Assembly (NCBI GenBank): GCA_043759735.1
Contig: JAYUQC010000218.1
Span: 1-58,181 of the forward strand
Origin: CAISIP01 sp043759735
Lineage (GTDB): Bacteria; Pseudomonadota; Gammaproteobacteria; Burkholderiales; Burkholderiaceae_C
DNA: 58,181 bases
Direction: 5' to 3'
Shown here: piece after piece, positions 8,547 to 16,358 of the stretch
Layout: each line of letters begins with the position of its first letter
Numbering within the stretch: position 1 is the stretch's first letter
Made by a program: the position numbers and the translations under genes
Notes under the pieces: model-generated
Seen by the model: only the letters and a program-made list of their open reading frames with translations
What the model was told of the DNA's origin: nothing
Database searches by the model: none

Positions 8547-10043
8547 TCAACGGGTGAGCCATCGCGCGACTACGGCTACGATGCCCTTGCCCTCACGATA
8601 ACGGCAAAACAGCTGGCGCATTGGTTCGGCCACGAAGAGTCTTGGCATCAAGGTCAGGCCGGCGAGGCCCGTCAGGGCGAACAGGCAGGCCCCGCCCAAA
8701 ACCAGAGTGACATGTGACAGGCCGGGCACCGATTCGAAGGCCCCGTAGATACCACCCCCGATGACTGCAATCAGTGAAGGTCCGCCAAATACTTGCAGCA
8801 TTCCCGTGTAATGCAGGTGCATTTTGCGGGAAGCTACAACCGTCAGGAAAACCGACCGTATGAGGTACAGCAATAGAAATAACCAGCACACTTGCACGGC
8901 CGATGTGAGGGGCAGCACAAGATAACAACCGATCAGCAGTACGAGGACCAATGCCTGGCTGGCAAGTTCAACACGCTGGTTGCCCTGACCTGACAATGTG
9001 CTACCACTGATACCGGAAACCACATGCGGAATCATCGCAAGGGCGATCGGCGGCAGGAGGCTTGTGGCCGCAAGCCATTTTGCTCCGAGGAGCGCCGAAA
9101 CGATGGCCGGTGCCGCCACTGCGACAAACGAAAACACCGGGATCGCTACAAACAGGACGACCGAGAGCGCCGTGCTGTAAAGGCGGCCAACCAACACCAG
9201 ATCTGCCTTGGCGGCTGCAGCGGTGGGAAACAGAACCGTTTGCAAATTGACGACCAGGTGATTGGCAGGCGTTCGCACCAGTGCCAGCGTGGTGTTGTAG
9301 AGGCCCAATGGAGCAGCGCCGAATAATCGCGCAATGAACACCGCGCCTGCGTTGTCCACGATCCAGTTCACCATGTTGATGGTCAGGATGTCTCGGCTGT
9401 ATTTCCCAAATGCCACGGGTGAGAACGGATTGGTGAAACGGAGCCTTTGGGCAGCGTATAGGTTCAATATGAAGAACGTCAATGCCGATTGCAGCACCCA
9501 GGCGATGACGAGGCTGAGGACGCCCAAGCCGGCGATCGCAAGCGCGACGCCGACAATCGGATATGCAATCAGATATGACGCAACCTGAGCGATCTGAATT
9601 TCTTTGAACCGCAAACTCTTGCGGAAGCTTGCTTGAGCAACAACTGTCAAGCCCATGAACAGGAAGGCCGGCGAAAAATAGCGCAAAGTCCGTGCCGCCT
9701 CGGCAGCACCCATCAATCGCGCGATCTCGTCCGCGAAAAAGAAACTGACTAGCGAGCAAAGGAGCGCTGCCAGCATCACTCGCGAGAAAGCAATTTTTGT
9801 TTCATGGTCGCTAACGGAATTTGCGTGAATCAATGCCCAGCTCAAGCCTTGTTCGATAAATACACCCAAGAGGCCGCCGAGCAACAGCGCATATCCAAAT
9901 GATCCGATTACTTCAGGTCCCAGTATTCTGGCCAGTGCAATTTGTGCAAAAAACTGGGACAAGACCCGAACAAAGGTCCCCAGGTAATTCCATTTGATCG
10001 CTTGCAGGCTTCTTTGAGCCAGGGACTTCGATTCCTGCTGCAA
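8547..10043 (-). CDS. Polysaccharide repeat-unit flippase, Wzx/PST family
   Basis: 498 residues, almost entirely hydrophobic, with about twelve to fourteen transmembrane segments. The N-terminus (KWNYLGTFVRVLSQFFAQIALARILGP) is typical of WzxC-like proteins of the polysaccharide transport family. These flip undecaprenyl-diphosphate-linked repeat units across the inner membrane. The gene ends 46 nt before the Wzy-like gene and begins 3 nt after the fcl stop, so it is in the same operon. It is the only flippase I find in the whole window, so locus 2 has none of its own. Confidence 0.9.
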   Translation of the reverse strand: MQQESKSLAQRSLQAIKWNYLGTFVRVLSQFFAQIALARILGPEVIGSFGYALLLGGLLGVFIEQGLSWALIHANSVSDHETKIAFSRVMLAALLCSLVSFFFADEIARLMGAAEAARTLRYFSPAFLFMGLTVVAQASFRKSLRFKEIQIAQVASYLIAYPIVGVALAIAGLGVLSLVIAWVLQSALTFFILNLYAAQRLRFTNPFSPVAFGKYSRDILTINMVNWIVDNAGAVFIARLFGAAPLGLYNTTLALVRTPANHLVVNLQTVLFPTAAAAKADLVLVGRLYSTALSVVLFVAIPVFSFVAVAAPAIVSALLGAKWLAATSLLPPIALAMIPHVVSGISGSTLSGQGNQRVELASQALVLVLLIGCYLVLPLTSAVQVCWLFLLLYLIRSVFLTVVASRKMHLHYTGMLQVFGGPSLIAVIGGGIYGAFESVPGLSHVTLVLGGACLFALTGLAGLTLMPRLFVAEPMRQLFCRYREGKGIVAVVARWLTR

Positions 10044-10046
10044 ACC

Positions 10047-11015
10047 TTACTCCGAGAACTCGCGGTATGCCTTTGCGAGTCCATCGCGCAATGGGGTTTG
10101 GGCTGTCCAACCTTGGCGACTTAGCAATGAGACGTCCATCAATTTTCTGGGCGCGCCATCGGGTTTGCTGCTGTCAAAAACGAGCCTTCCGTCAAATCCA
10201 ATCACTTCTTTCACGTTTTCTGCCAATTGTTTGATCGTCACGTCATTTCCCACGCCGATGTTCACCAGCGGCGGCTCGAAGTCGGTTCTGGACTCGTCAC
10301 TACCCAGTAGTCCCGTGTATCTGTCAGCCGCCAGGTTCATCAAATACACACAAGCATCCGCCATATCCTCGCTGTACATGAACTCGCGCCGCGGCGTGCC
10401 CGTGCCCCACACCACCACCTCCTTCGCCCCGCTGACCTTCGCCTCATGAAACTTGCGTATCAGCGCCGGTATGACATGGCTGTTCTCCGGGTGGTAGTTG
10501 TCGCCCGGCCCATACAGATTGGTGGGCATGGCCGCAAGGTATTTGGTGCCGTACTGCCTGTTGTAACTCCAGCACATTTCGATGCCGGCAATCTTTGCCA
10601 GCGCATAGGGCCGGTTGGTCGGCTCCAGTGGGCCGGTCAACAGGTATTCCTCTTTCATCGGCTGCGGCGCCAACTTCGGGTATATGCAGCTCGAACCCAG
10701 GAACAGCAGTCGTTCAACCTTGTTCACATACGCGGCGTGGATGACGTTGGTCTGGATGGCCAGGTTGTCCCGAATGAATTCGGCCGGGTATTCGTTGTTG
10801 GCATGTATGCCACCGACCCTGGCCGCCGCCAGGAACACGTAGTCAGGCTTTTCCTGCGCAAAGAAATTGTTGGTTGCCGCCTGGTTGGTCAGGTCAAGTT
10901 CTGCATGGGTGCGCAGCAACAGGTTGGTGTAGCCATTGCCCTGCAGATTGCGCACGATGGCCGAACCCACCAAGCCGCGGTGGCCGGCGATGTAGATTTT
11001 GGCGGTCTTGTTCAT
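10047..11015 (-). CDS. fcl: GDP-L-fucose synthase
   Basis: 322 residues from ATG 11015 (MNKTAKIYIAGHRGLVGSAI). The NADP-binding motif GHRGLVG, the SSCIYP motif with catalytic serine, and YALAKIAGIEM with the YxxxK pair are all present, together with the family-specific LEPTNRPYA and NLYGPGDNYHPENSHVIPAL. The enzyme epimerises and reduces GDP-4-keto-6-deoxymannose to GDP-L-fucose. In most genomes it directly follows gmd; here gmd lies at 12856-13971 and two accessory genes separate them. An in-frame extension upstream overlaps the nucleotidyltransferase gene and was rejected. Confidence 0.95.
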   Translation of the reverse strand: MNKTAKIYIAGHRGLVGSAIVRNLQGNGYTNLLLRTHAELDLTNQAATNNFFAQEKPDYVFLAAARVGGIHANNEYPAEFIRDNLAIQTNVIHAAYVNKVERLLFLGSSCIYPKLAPQPMKEEYLLTGPLEPTNRPYALAKIAGIEMCWSYNRQYGTKYLAAMPTNLYGPGDNYHPENSHVIPALIRKFHEAKVSGAKEVVVWGTGTPRREFMYSEDMADACVYLMNLAADRYTGLLGSDESRTDFEPPLVNIGVGNDVTIKQLAENVKEVIGFDGRLVFDSSKPDGAPRKLMDVSLLSRQGWTAQTPLRDGLAKAYREFSE

Positions 11016-11052
11016 CAAGATGTCAGCCCCTTGCGCTGGAAATAGTTCGCCC

Positions 11053-11337
11053 TCATAGTGGTAATCCAAGCCTGGCGATCCCATGGATGGGCATTTCAAC
11101 TTCGCCAGGGGTCTTGATCAAGAGGTCCACCTTGGTGTCGCAGGCGGCGCTCAGTCGAACTTGCAACGCCAAAGTCGTCCTGAGATCTATTTCCCGGGAT
11201 CCCTCCAGAAAAATATCGATATCACCGCCGCGCCGCGTGTCATCGATCCTGGAGCCATACAGAAAGCTCCAACCCTGTGGGTCGAATGGTCCTAGGGTTG
11301 TGCGGATGGCGCGGAGTTCGGTGGCGTTGAGTCTCAT
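11053..11337 (-). CDS. Small MNT-type nucleotidyltransferase-domain protein
   Basis: 94 residues carrying the minimal polymerase-beta nucleotidyltransferase signature GSRIDDTRRGGDIDIFLEG, where the two spaced aspartates of DID bind the metal. The family includes MNT proteins paired with HEPN proteins in toxin-antitoxin modules, where they adenylylate a partner. No HEPN gene is next to it. Instead it follows an AlbA-type ATPase gene by 3 nt, so the two are one unit. It lies between gmd and fcl, an unusual place. A truncated relative lies at 15597-15758. Family is clear; role is unknown. Confidence 0.8.
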   Translation of the reverse strand: MRLNATELRAIRTTLGPFDPQGWSFLYGSRIDDTRRGGDIDIFLEGSREIDLRTTLALQVRLSAACDTKVDLLIKTPGEVEMPIHGIARLGLPL

Positions 11338-11340
11338 GGC

Positions 11341-12816
11341 TTACTTCTTTTGATTCTTGGCGTGGTAGCCGCCGGTCTTGGGGGCGCCCACATATTCGAT
11401 CAGGCTAGCATCGCGGAGTTGTTTGACTAGCCGTTCAACAGTTCTCCGCGGGGTGTTGAGTGCCTCCGCGAGTGTTTTGGCGTGCAGCCCCGGGTGTTCG
11501 ACTATGTAAAGCAACAGAGACTCAGGTGCGGTATTTACTCCGCCATTTACTCCGCCACTTACTCCGCCACTTACTCCGCCATCCCGTGGTGGCAGCCGAA
11601 ACGTCACAGTGACAGCACCCATATCCGATGTGACGATGAGTGGCTCACGATTGGCTTGCATCAATAGTTCGGCTATCTTGATGGTCCCGCGCCCCCAGGT
11701 TTCTATGTGCCCCCTGCGGTAGAAAGTATTGGCAATGAAGGGGTTCCATGGCATCGATTCATGCGGCTTTTGGAGCATTGCTGGCGTCAGACCAAAGTGC
11801 AACTCACCGGGCGAGATGATTTCGAGCCGGTCGTCATACAGGGCCACACCAATAGAGCCGCTGGCGCTGGCGTAGTCGCGGTGAACAAAGGCATTAGCCA
11901 GGGCTTCGCGCACCGCCTCCACTGGCAATGCCGGGGTGTCTTCACGCTCCAGCTTGCCGCCAACGACGCGGCCAGCCACGGGTAACCAGTCGATCAAAAA
12001 TCGCTCGGCACGGCGCATCAAGTCGAAGGCGTTACCGTGGTATTGGCGGTTGTCCAGAAACTCGTTGCGTGTCGTACCCTTGAAGCGCGCAAGACGCAGC
12101 TTGAACTGGGGGAAATCCGGCAGCGGAATGTCGCCTTTGCAAAACAGCGCCACCGCCGCGCGTGAAAGCTGGTCTTCGCCCGTGAGCAGGCCCAAGCCGC
12201 GAAGGATGGCCTGTGGTTCGCGTGTCCCTGGGTCGCCGCTGCGGCCACGTCGGATGGCCTCGTCGATGGTCAGCGTAATTTCAGTGGTATCCAGCATGTC
12301 GATCGTCCAGCCCTGAGCGCCTTGCATTTCCCAACGATCCGTTTTGTGCAGCGATTCGATCAGCAGGCGCTGATAGTTGGCCCTTGGCATGACTCGGGTG
12401 GTGTTGAGTACGCGCTCGTATGGCACTCCTCGAAAAGCGACCGGGGCGGTTGTCGCATGGCCTACCTTGAGAGCGCCCCCAGCCCTGGCTTCGCCAGGCC
12501 CCCCGAGGGGGTGCCAGAAAACTTGGGAGCGGCCCGGCGTTTTCTCATGAGAGATGACCTCCAATGCGGTTTCAAGGCGAATACGCTGAATGTCTGGAGA
12601 GATGCTGGGCTCGAACCCCTGAAATTCCTGCGCCAGTTCTTCGAGTGTTCGATCCGTAACAGTTTGCCCAACCAGCTTGCCGGTGGGCGTGATGCCGAAC
12701 AGCAGCTGGCCCCCATGCCCATTGGCGAACGCACAGAGTGTGCGGCAAGCGCGATCTTTCTCCGCCGTGGACTTCTTGAACTCCATCGTCGTCGATTCGC
12801 CCAACTGGGTCAGCAT
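11341..12816 (-). CDS. AlbA_2 / Schlafen-type ATP-binding protein with C-terminal winged helix, carrying an in-frame repeat insertion
   Basis: 491 residues from ATG 12816, preceded by AAGAGAA; an ATG at 12837 is possible but has no ribosome binding site. Domains in order: AlbA_2 (about residues 8-160, with MEFKKS and FANGHGGQLLFGI); a GHKL-like ATPase part (EALANAFVHRDY, DDRLEIISPG, GRG, about 300-400); a linker of four GGV(S/N) repeats; and a winged-helix end (LAEALNTPRRTVERLVKQL). Such proteins are usually putative transcriptional regulators or accessory defence genes. Residues about 91-116 are encoded by a 75-bp dispersed repeat that interrupts the AlbA_2 domain without breaking the frame. 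The gene sits between gmd and fcl. Confidence 0.85.
   Translation of the reverse strand: MLTQLGESTTMEFKKSTAEKDRACRTLCAFANGHGGQLLFGITPTGKLVGQTVTDRTLEELAQEFQGFEPSISPDIQRIRLETALEVISHEKTPGRSQVFWHPLGGPGEARAGGALKVGHATTAPVAFRGVPYERVLNTTRVMPRANYQRLLIESLHKTDRWEMQGAQGWTIDMLDTTEITLTIDEAIRRGRSGDPGTREPQAILRGLGLLTGEDQLSRAAVALFCKGDIPLPDFPQFKLRLARFKGTTRNEFLDNRQYHGNAFDLMRRAERFLIDWLPVAGRVVGGKLEREDTPALPVEAVREALANAFVHRDYASASGSIGVALYDDRLEIISPGELHFGLTPAMLQKPHESMPWNPFIANTFYRRGHIETWGRGTIKIAELLMQANREPLIVTSDMGAVTVTFRLPPRDGGVSGGVSGGVNGGVNTAPESLLLYIVEHPGLHAKTLAEALNTPRRTVERLVKQLRDASLIEYVGAPKTGGYHAKNQKK
11534..11581. repeat. Four tandem 12-bp units inside the AlbA-type ATPase gene
   Basis: Four consecutive 12-bp units (TTTACTCCGCCA twice, then CTTACTCCGCCA twice) encode GGVSGGVSGGVNGGVN on the minus strand. 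They form a flexible linker between the ATPase part and the winged helix. The length is a multiple of three, so copy-number change would alter only linker length. Confidence 0.9.
12471..12545. repeat. Dispersed 75-bp GC-rich repeat, copy A (inside a coding sequence)
   Basis: 73 of 75 positions are identical to copy B at 24713-24787, in the same orientation. Two small hairpins are built in: CCTGGC-TTC-GCCAGG and CCCCC-GA-GGGGG. It is read in frame on the minus strand as residues about 91-116 of the AlbA-type ATPase, adding a Gly- and Pro-rich stretch (HPLGGPGEARAGGAL). Confidence 0.95.
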
Positions 12817-12855
12817 CGTCAGTTCTCTTAAGTGCATGAACGCAGTTTCTGCCGC

Positions 12856-13971
12856 CTACTCGTGGTGGTCAAAGGTCTGGAATCCCGCCAGCTTTACCAG
12901 CGCATCGCGTTTGGCGCTGGTGTAGTCGGCCTGCACCATTTCGGCCACCAGTTCCTTGAGCGTGGTGGTGGGCGTCCAGCCCAGCTTTTCCTTGGCCTTG
13001 GTGGGGTCGCCCAGCAACGATTCGACTTCGGTGGGCCGGAAATAGCGCGGGTCAACCTTGACGATCACATCGCCGGGCTTGCACTTGGCTTGCCTGCCGG
13101 CCACCTCGCTCACGATGCCTTGCTCGTTCTCGCCCTCGCCCTGCCAGCGCAGTTGGATGCCCAGTTCCTGCGCCGCAAACTCGACGAACTGGCGCACGCT
13201 GTATTGCACGCCGGTGGCGATGACGAAGTCTTCCGGCTTGTCCTGCTGCAGCATCAGCCATTGCATCTGCACATAGTCGCGGGCATGGCCCCAGTCGCGC
13301 AGCGCGCTCATGTTGCCCAGGTACAGGCAGTCTTGCAGGCCCAGTGCAATGCGGGCGATGGCGCGGGTGATCTTGCGCGTAACGAAGGTCTCGCCGCGCA
13401 GCGGGCTTTCGTGGTTGAACAGGATGCCGTTGCAGGCATAGATGCCATAGGCTTCGCGGTAGTTCACCGTGATCCAGTAGGCATACAGCTTGGCAACCGC
13501 GTACGGGCTGCGCGGGTAGAAGGGGGTGGTTTCTTTCTGCGGTGTTTCCTGCACCAGGCCATACAGTTCGCTGGTGGAGGCCTGGTAGAAACGGGTTTTT
13601 TTCTCCAGCCCCAGGATGCGGATGGCCTCCAGCAGTCGCAGCGCGCCGATGCCGTCTGCGTCGGCGGTGTACTCCGGGCTCTCGAAGCTCACCGCCACAT
13701 GGCTCATGGCGGCCAGGTTGTAGATCTCGTCCGGTTGCACCTGCTGGATGATGCGGGTCAGGTTGCTGGTGTCGGTCAGGTCGCCGTAGTGCAGCACAAA
13801 CTGGCGATGGTCGACATGCGGGTCCTGGTACAGGTGGTCGATGCGGTTGGTGTTGAACGATGACGCACGGCGCTTGATGCCGTGTACCGCATAACCTTTC
13901 TTGAGGAGGAACTCGGCCAGGTAGGCGCCGTCCTGGCCGGTCACGCCGGTGATGAGGGCCGTTTTATTCAC
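12856..13971 (-). CDS. gmd: GDP-mannose 4,6-dehydratase
   Basis: 371 residues. The N-terminal GVTGQDGAYLAEFLL is the NADP-binding loop, STSELYG carries the catalytic Thr/Ser and Glu, and YPRSPYAVAKLYAYW contains the YxxxK pair. ILFNHESPLRGETFVTRKI and ALRDWGHARDYV are diagnostic of Gmd. It converts GDP-D-mannose into GDP-4-keto-6-deoxymannose, the precursor of GDP-L-fucose made by fcl at 10047-11015. Its ATG overlaps the epsI stop by 4 nt. The presence of gmd and fcl predicts fucose, or a related 6-deoxyhexose, in the locus 1 polymer. Confidence 0.96.
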   Translation of the reverse strand: MNKTALITGVTGQDGAYLAEFLLKKGYAVHGIKRRASSFNTNRIDHLYQDPHVDHRQFVLHYGDLTDTSNLTRIIQQVQPDEIYNLAAMSHVAVSFESPEYTADADGIGALRLLEAIRILGLEKKTRFYQASTSELYGLVQETPQKETTPFYPRSPYAVAKLYAYWITVNYREAYGIYACNGILFNHESPLRGETFVTRKITRAIARIALGLQDCLYLGNMSALRDWGHARDYVQMQWLMLQQDKPEDFVIATGVQYSVRQFVEFAAQELGIQLRWQGEGENEQGIVSEVAGRQAKCKPGDVIVKVDPRYFRPTEVESLLGDPTKAKEKLGWTPTTTLKELVAEMVQADYTSAKRDALVKLAGFQTFDHHE

Positions 13972-14675
13972 GGGCTTCGCGCCACTGCGGCATCGGACCC
14001 TTTTGCGCCAGAAAAGCGTTGCCGGTGTTGTGGCGCAATGGCAGCCAGCATCTGTTGCGCAAACTGGTCCTGGTATTGGTAGGCGGCCTCGATATTGCTG
14101 TCGATGGAAGACACCCGCACCAGCATGCCGTCGGGAATGCGGTTGGTCAGCGCATAGCTCATCTCGGTGAGCTTCTTGTTGATGCCGCTGGTGGTGGCAT
14201 GGTCGCCCACCACGGTCCAGTAGGTAACCGGTTCTGCACGTTGGGCGAGCCGGGTCATCAGCCGGGTGGTCGGCACTACCAGGTCCGCGGCCACAAGGCT
14301 GGCCGATTGCTTGTTCGTCAACTGGAATCCCTGCGCCGGATAACAGACTTCGGGCTTGTGCAACTGAAACGCGTCGCTCTGGCTCTTGCCGTAGGCGATC
14401 GACAGCATGATCTGGTAGCCGTTGCGGTTGATATAGGTGCGGGTCAGCGTTTCGCTGTAAATCTCGTCCAGCACTTGCTGAGCGCGCGGGTCGATGATCT
14501 GTGCCGTTCCCCGCAATTGCACCTGCCAGTCGCCAAATGCATTGGGCACCATGGCCTTGAGGCTGATGGGCGGGCGTTCGTCTGCCAGGCTGATGCTGGG
14601 GCGTAGCGCCGCCGCCAGGCCGGCGGACACCAGCATCAGGCTCAGCATCACGATATTGCGGATCGACATCATCAT
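13968..14675 (-). CDS. epsI: EpsI-family exosortase-associated protein
   Basis: 235 residues from ATG 14675, which follows AGGAG by four bases; ATG codons at 14672 and 14669 are equally possible, and an ATG at 14693 would overlap xrtB. One N-terminal membrane anchor (RNIVMLSLMLVSAGLAAAL) is followed by a periplasmic domain with the family motif HKPEVCYPAQGF, which holds a conserved cysteine. In many exosortases this domain is fused to the C-terminus; in exosortase B loci it is separate, as here. Its exact function in exopolysaccharide or protein sorting is not settled. It is coupled to gmd downstream. Confidence 0.9.
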   Translation of the reverse strand: MMMSIRNIVMLSLMLVSAGLAAALRPSISLADERPPISLKAMVPNAFGDWQVQLRGTAQIIDPRAQQVLDEIYSETLTRTYINRNGYQIMLSIAYGKSQSDAFQLHKPEVCYPAQGFQLTNKQSASLVAADLVVPTTRLMTRLAQRAEPVTYWTVVGDHATTSGINKKLTEMSYALTNRIPDGMLVRVSSIDSNIEAAYQYQDQFAQQMLAAIAPQHRQRFSGAKGSDAAVARSP

Positions 14676-14682
14676 ATTGCTC

Positions 14683-15600
14683 CTATGTGACAAGCCCGAC
14701 GCGCCGTGCCCGCAGGCGCTCTGCGGTCTGCAGCATGGTGTCGAACCCGATGATCAGCAACAGCGCGCTCAAAAACAGCACCATGCCGGCGAATCCATGC
14801 AGAAAACCCTGCCCGGCTTCGTCACCGAAGTGGTAGGTGATCAGGCTCAGCGCCATGACACGGATGACGTTGGCGGCGAACGAAATCGGGATGATCAGAA
14901 TGGCCAGCGTGATATTGCGAAAAGCGGAGTCACGCCGCACCAGGTTGAGGTACAAAAGGCCCAGTGCCTCCAGCGTCAGCAGCGTCTGCAGACCGGCGCA
15001 TGCATCGGCCACCAGCAGCATGTATTGGCCGATCTGCAGGATCACGCCATTGCGGCCGATCGGATAGCCGACCCAGAACAGCACGACTTCGGCAACGTAT
15101 GACACCGCCATCTTCATGGGAAGTGTTACCACATCCACCACCTGAGACGGCAGCGGTACCATGAACAGCATGAAAAACAACGCGAACCATTGCGCCTTGA
15201 CTGCCGCCACGCCGCGCGTCAGCAACGCAACGCCGATCAGCAGCCATATGACAGAGCCGATCTCGAACAACAGGATGTCCTGCGAGCGTCCCAACGCATA
15301 CAACACAAGCGCAAACACGAAAAAGATCCACCCAGACCAATGCGCGGGTTCCCCCTCGCTGGCCTCCAGCATCGCCGGCCAGTTGCGGTAGATCAGCCAG
15401 ATGGACAGGCCCAGCACGATCGGGCCGTGCATTTGTTCGTCTTTGCTCCAAATGCCATTGAACAGGTCATACAGGCTCGGCCCATACAGCACCAGCAAGC
15501 CTGTGATGATCGGCCACCATTGCAGCAACCCGGCACGCCAATGCTGCGCCTCACCGCGTGAGGGCAGTTGCGAGGCAGAGGAGTCGCTGCGTAAATTCAC
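14683..15600 (-). CDS. xrtB: Exosortase B
   Basis: 305 residues from GTG 15600, with about eight membrane segments. The three residues held to form the active site are visible: Cys201 in ADACAGLQTL, Arg247 in AANVIRV and His268 in LHGFAG. Exosortases recognise the C-terminal PEP-CTERM signal of exported proteins at the inner membrane and cleave or transfer them. The segment MVPLPSQVVDVVTLPMK and the neighbouring separate epsI plus eps genes fit the B subtype. A candidate substrate is encoded at 24814-25404. The start codon overlaps the stop of a truncated nucleotidyltransferase gene. Confidence 0.9.
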   Translation of the reverse strand: MNLRSDSSASQLPSRGEAQHWRAGLLQWWPIITGLLVLYGPSLYDLFNGIWSKDEQMHGPIVLGLSIWLIYRNWPAMLEASEGEPAHWSGWIFFVFALVLYALGRSQDILLFEIGSVIWLLIGVALLTRGVAAVKAQWFALFFMLFMVPLPSQVVDVVTLPMKMAVSYVAEVVLFWVGYPIGRNGVILQIGQYMLLVADACAGLQTLLTLEALGLLYLNLVRRDSAFRNITLAILIIPISFAANVIRVMALSLITYHFGDEAGQGFLHGFAGMVLFLSALLLIIGFDTMLQTAERLRARRVGLVT

Positions 15601-15758
15601 AATGCGAGTCCTTTGCGTTTCAAGTCAAGCAAGACATCGTTGTCGCCACCACGTTGGGTGTCGTCGGCTCTGGAGCCAAATAGATAAATGCGACCATGAG
15701 GGTCCGCCGCGCTCAAGGTTGCGCGGATGGCACTCAGTTCGTCGGCATTTAGTCGCAT
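15597..15758 (-). pseudogene. Truncated MNT-type nucleotidyltransferase remnant
   Basis: 53 codons from ATG 15758. The N-terminus (MRLNADELSAIRATLSAADP) and the GSRADDTQRGGDNDVLL motif clearly match the 94-residue protein at 11053-11337, but the reading frame stops right after the motif. The first aspartate of the metal-binding DxD is changed to asparagine (GGDND versus GGDID), so it should be catalytically dead. The stop codon overlaps the GTG start of xrtB. It looks like a degraded relic whose 3' part was lost where it meets xrtB. Confidence 0.7.
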
Positions 15759-15783
15759 GTCTCTGGACCTGCTAGCGTAGTCG

Positions 15784-15909
15784 TCAGGGGGTGTCAGCCA
15801 CCAGTGTCGTCCGATACGCCTGGTCGTTGGCGACAATGCTAATCGAGCCGCTCGTTGATAGGGGCAGTGTCACGGGTTTGCCGCAATTGCAGGGGATGCT
15901 GTTGTCCAT
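15784..15909 (-). CDS. Possible small protein upstream of the nucleotidyltransferase remnant
   Basis: A 41-codon reading frame from ATG 15909, preceded by TGGAAA at a reasonable distance. It begins MDNSIPCNCGKPVTLPL with a CxC pair and ends NDQAYRTTLVADTP. It has a protein-like composition and runs in the operon direction. I do not recognise it. It overlaps the region where the opposite-strand VanZ-like gene may start, so at most one of the longer VanZ starts and this frame is likely real. It may be a relic. Low confidence. Confidence 0.25.
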   Translation of the reverse strand: MDNSIPCNCGKPVTLPLSTSGSISIVANDQAYRTTLVADTP

Positions 15910-16321
15910 CGAAAATATTTCCATGCGCGCGCTACAGCGCGTGTTCCGGTTGCTGGCGTTGTTGGCGACCGTGGCGCTGCCCGCCGGTCTGTTTTACGGT
16001 GGGGCGCAGCCCTATGCCGTAGGTTTGATACCCTCGCCGTGGGATAAGTTCGCCCATGCGGCGGTATTCGCTCTGCTCGCGGCTGCCATCGGCTACGCCA
16101 GCGGCCTGCGCGGCGCGCGCATGGGGTGGCTGGGCTTTGCGTGCGCGGCACTGGTGGGCGCGGCCGATGAATGGCACCAGTCCACCCTGCCGGGCCGCGC
16201 CGCCGGTTGGGACGACCTGGCCGCCGACGCCATTGGCGCGGCACTGGGTGCGACCGCGCTGCATGTGTGGCGGGGCAGGGTGCACCGTTGGCTGGAGGAC
16301 GAGGTCGTCAGTCGTCATTGA
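15896..16321 (+). CDS. VanZ-like membrane protein, antisense to the eps operon
   Basis: About 141 residues if started at ATG 15896; ATG 15923 and a GTG at 15791 are alternatives, and none has a good ribosome binding site. Four hydrophobic segments and the conserved VanZ pattern WDKFAHAAVFALLAAAIGYA followed by GAADEWHQ and GWDDLAADAIGAALGA are present. VanZ-like proteins are inner-membrane proteins of uncertain function. This is the only plus-strand gene inside the leftward eps operon. Its last five codons and stop lie in the first copy of the 31-bp direct repeat that duplicates the end of epsG, so its C-terminus may have been altered by that event. Confidence 0.75.
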   Translation: MLLSIENISMRALQRVFRLLALLATVALPAGLFYGGAQPYAVGLIPSPWDKFAHAAVFALLAAAIGYASGLRGARMGWLGFACAALVGAADEWHQSTLPGRAAGWDDLAADAIGAALGATALHVWRGRVHRWLEDEVVSRH

Positions 16322-16338
16322 GGATCGATCCCACCAGC
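16308..16338. repeat. 31-bp direct repeat, copy 1 (duplicate of the epsG 3' end)
   Basis: Starts TCAGTCGTCATTGAGG and ends CCCACCAGC. It is identical over all 31 bases to 16692-16722. Copy 2 is exactly the last codons plus stop of epsG. Copy 1 contains the stop of the VanZ-like gene on the other strand. The flanking bases differ on both sides. Confidence 0.97.
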
Positions 16339-16358
16339 CATCTATTGACGCTGCACGA

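Noticed and set aside
11041..11075. Apparent similarity between the sequence before fcl and the 3' end of gmd, suggesting a duplicated junction
   Set aside because: The match is only about 70 percent over some 23 bases with a gap, and the fcl-side sequence is already explained as the normal C-terminus of the nucleotidyltransferase (ending IARLGLPL).
11534..11581. Regular 12-bp tandem units considered as a CRISPR-like or satellite array
   Set aside because: There are no spacers, and the units are in-frame codons for a Gly-Val linker. No CRISPR array is seen anywhere in the window.
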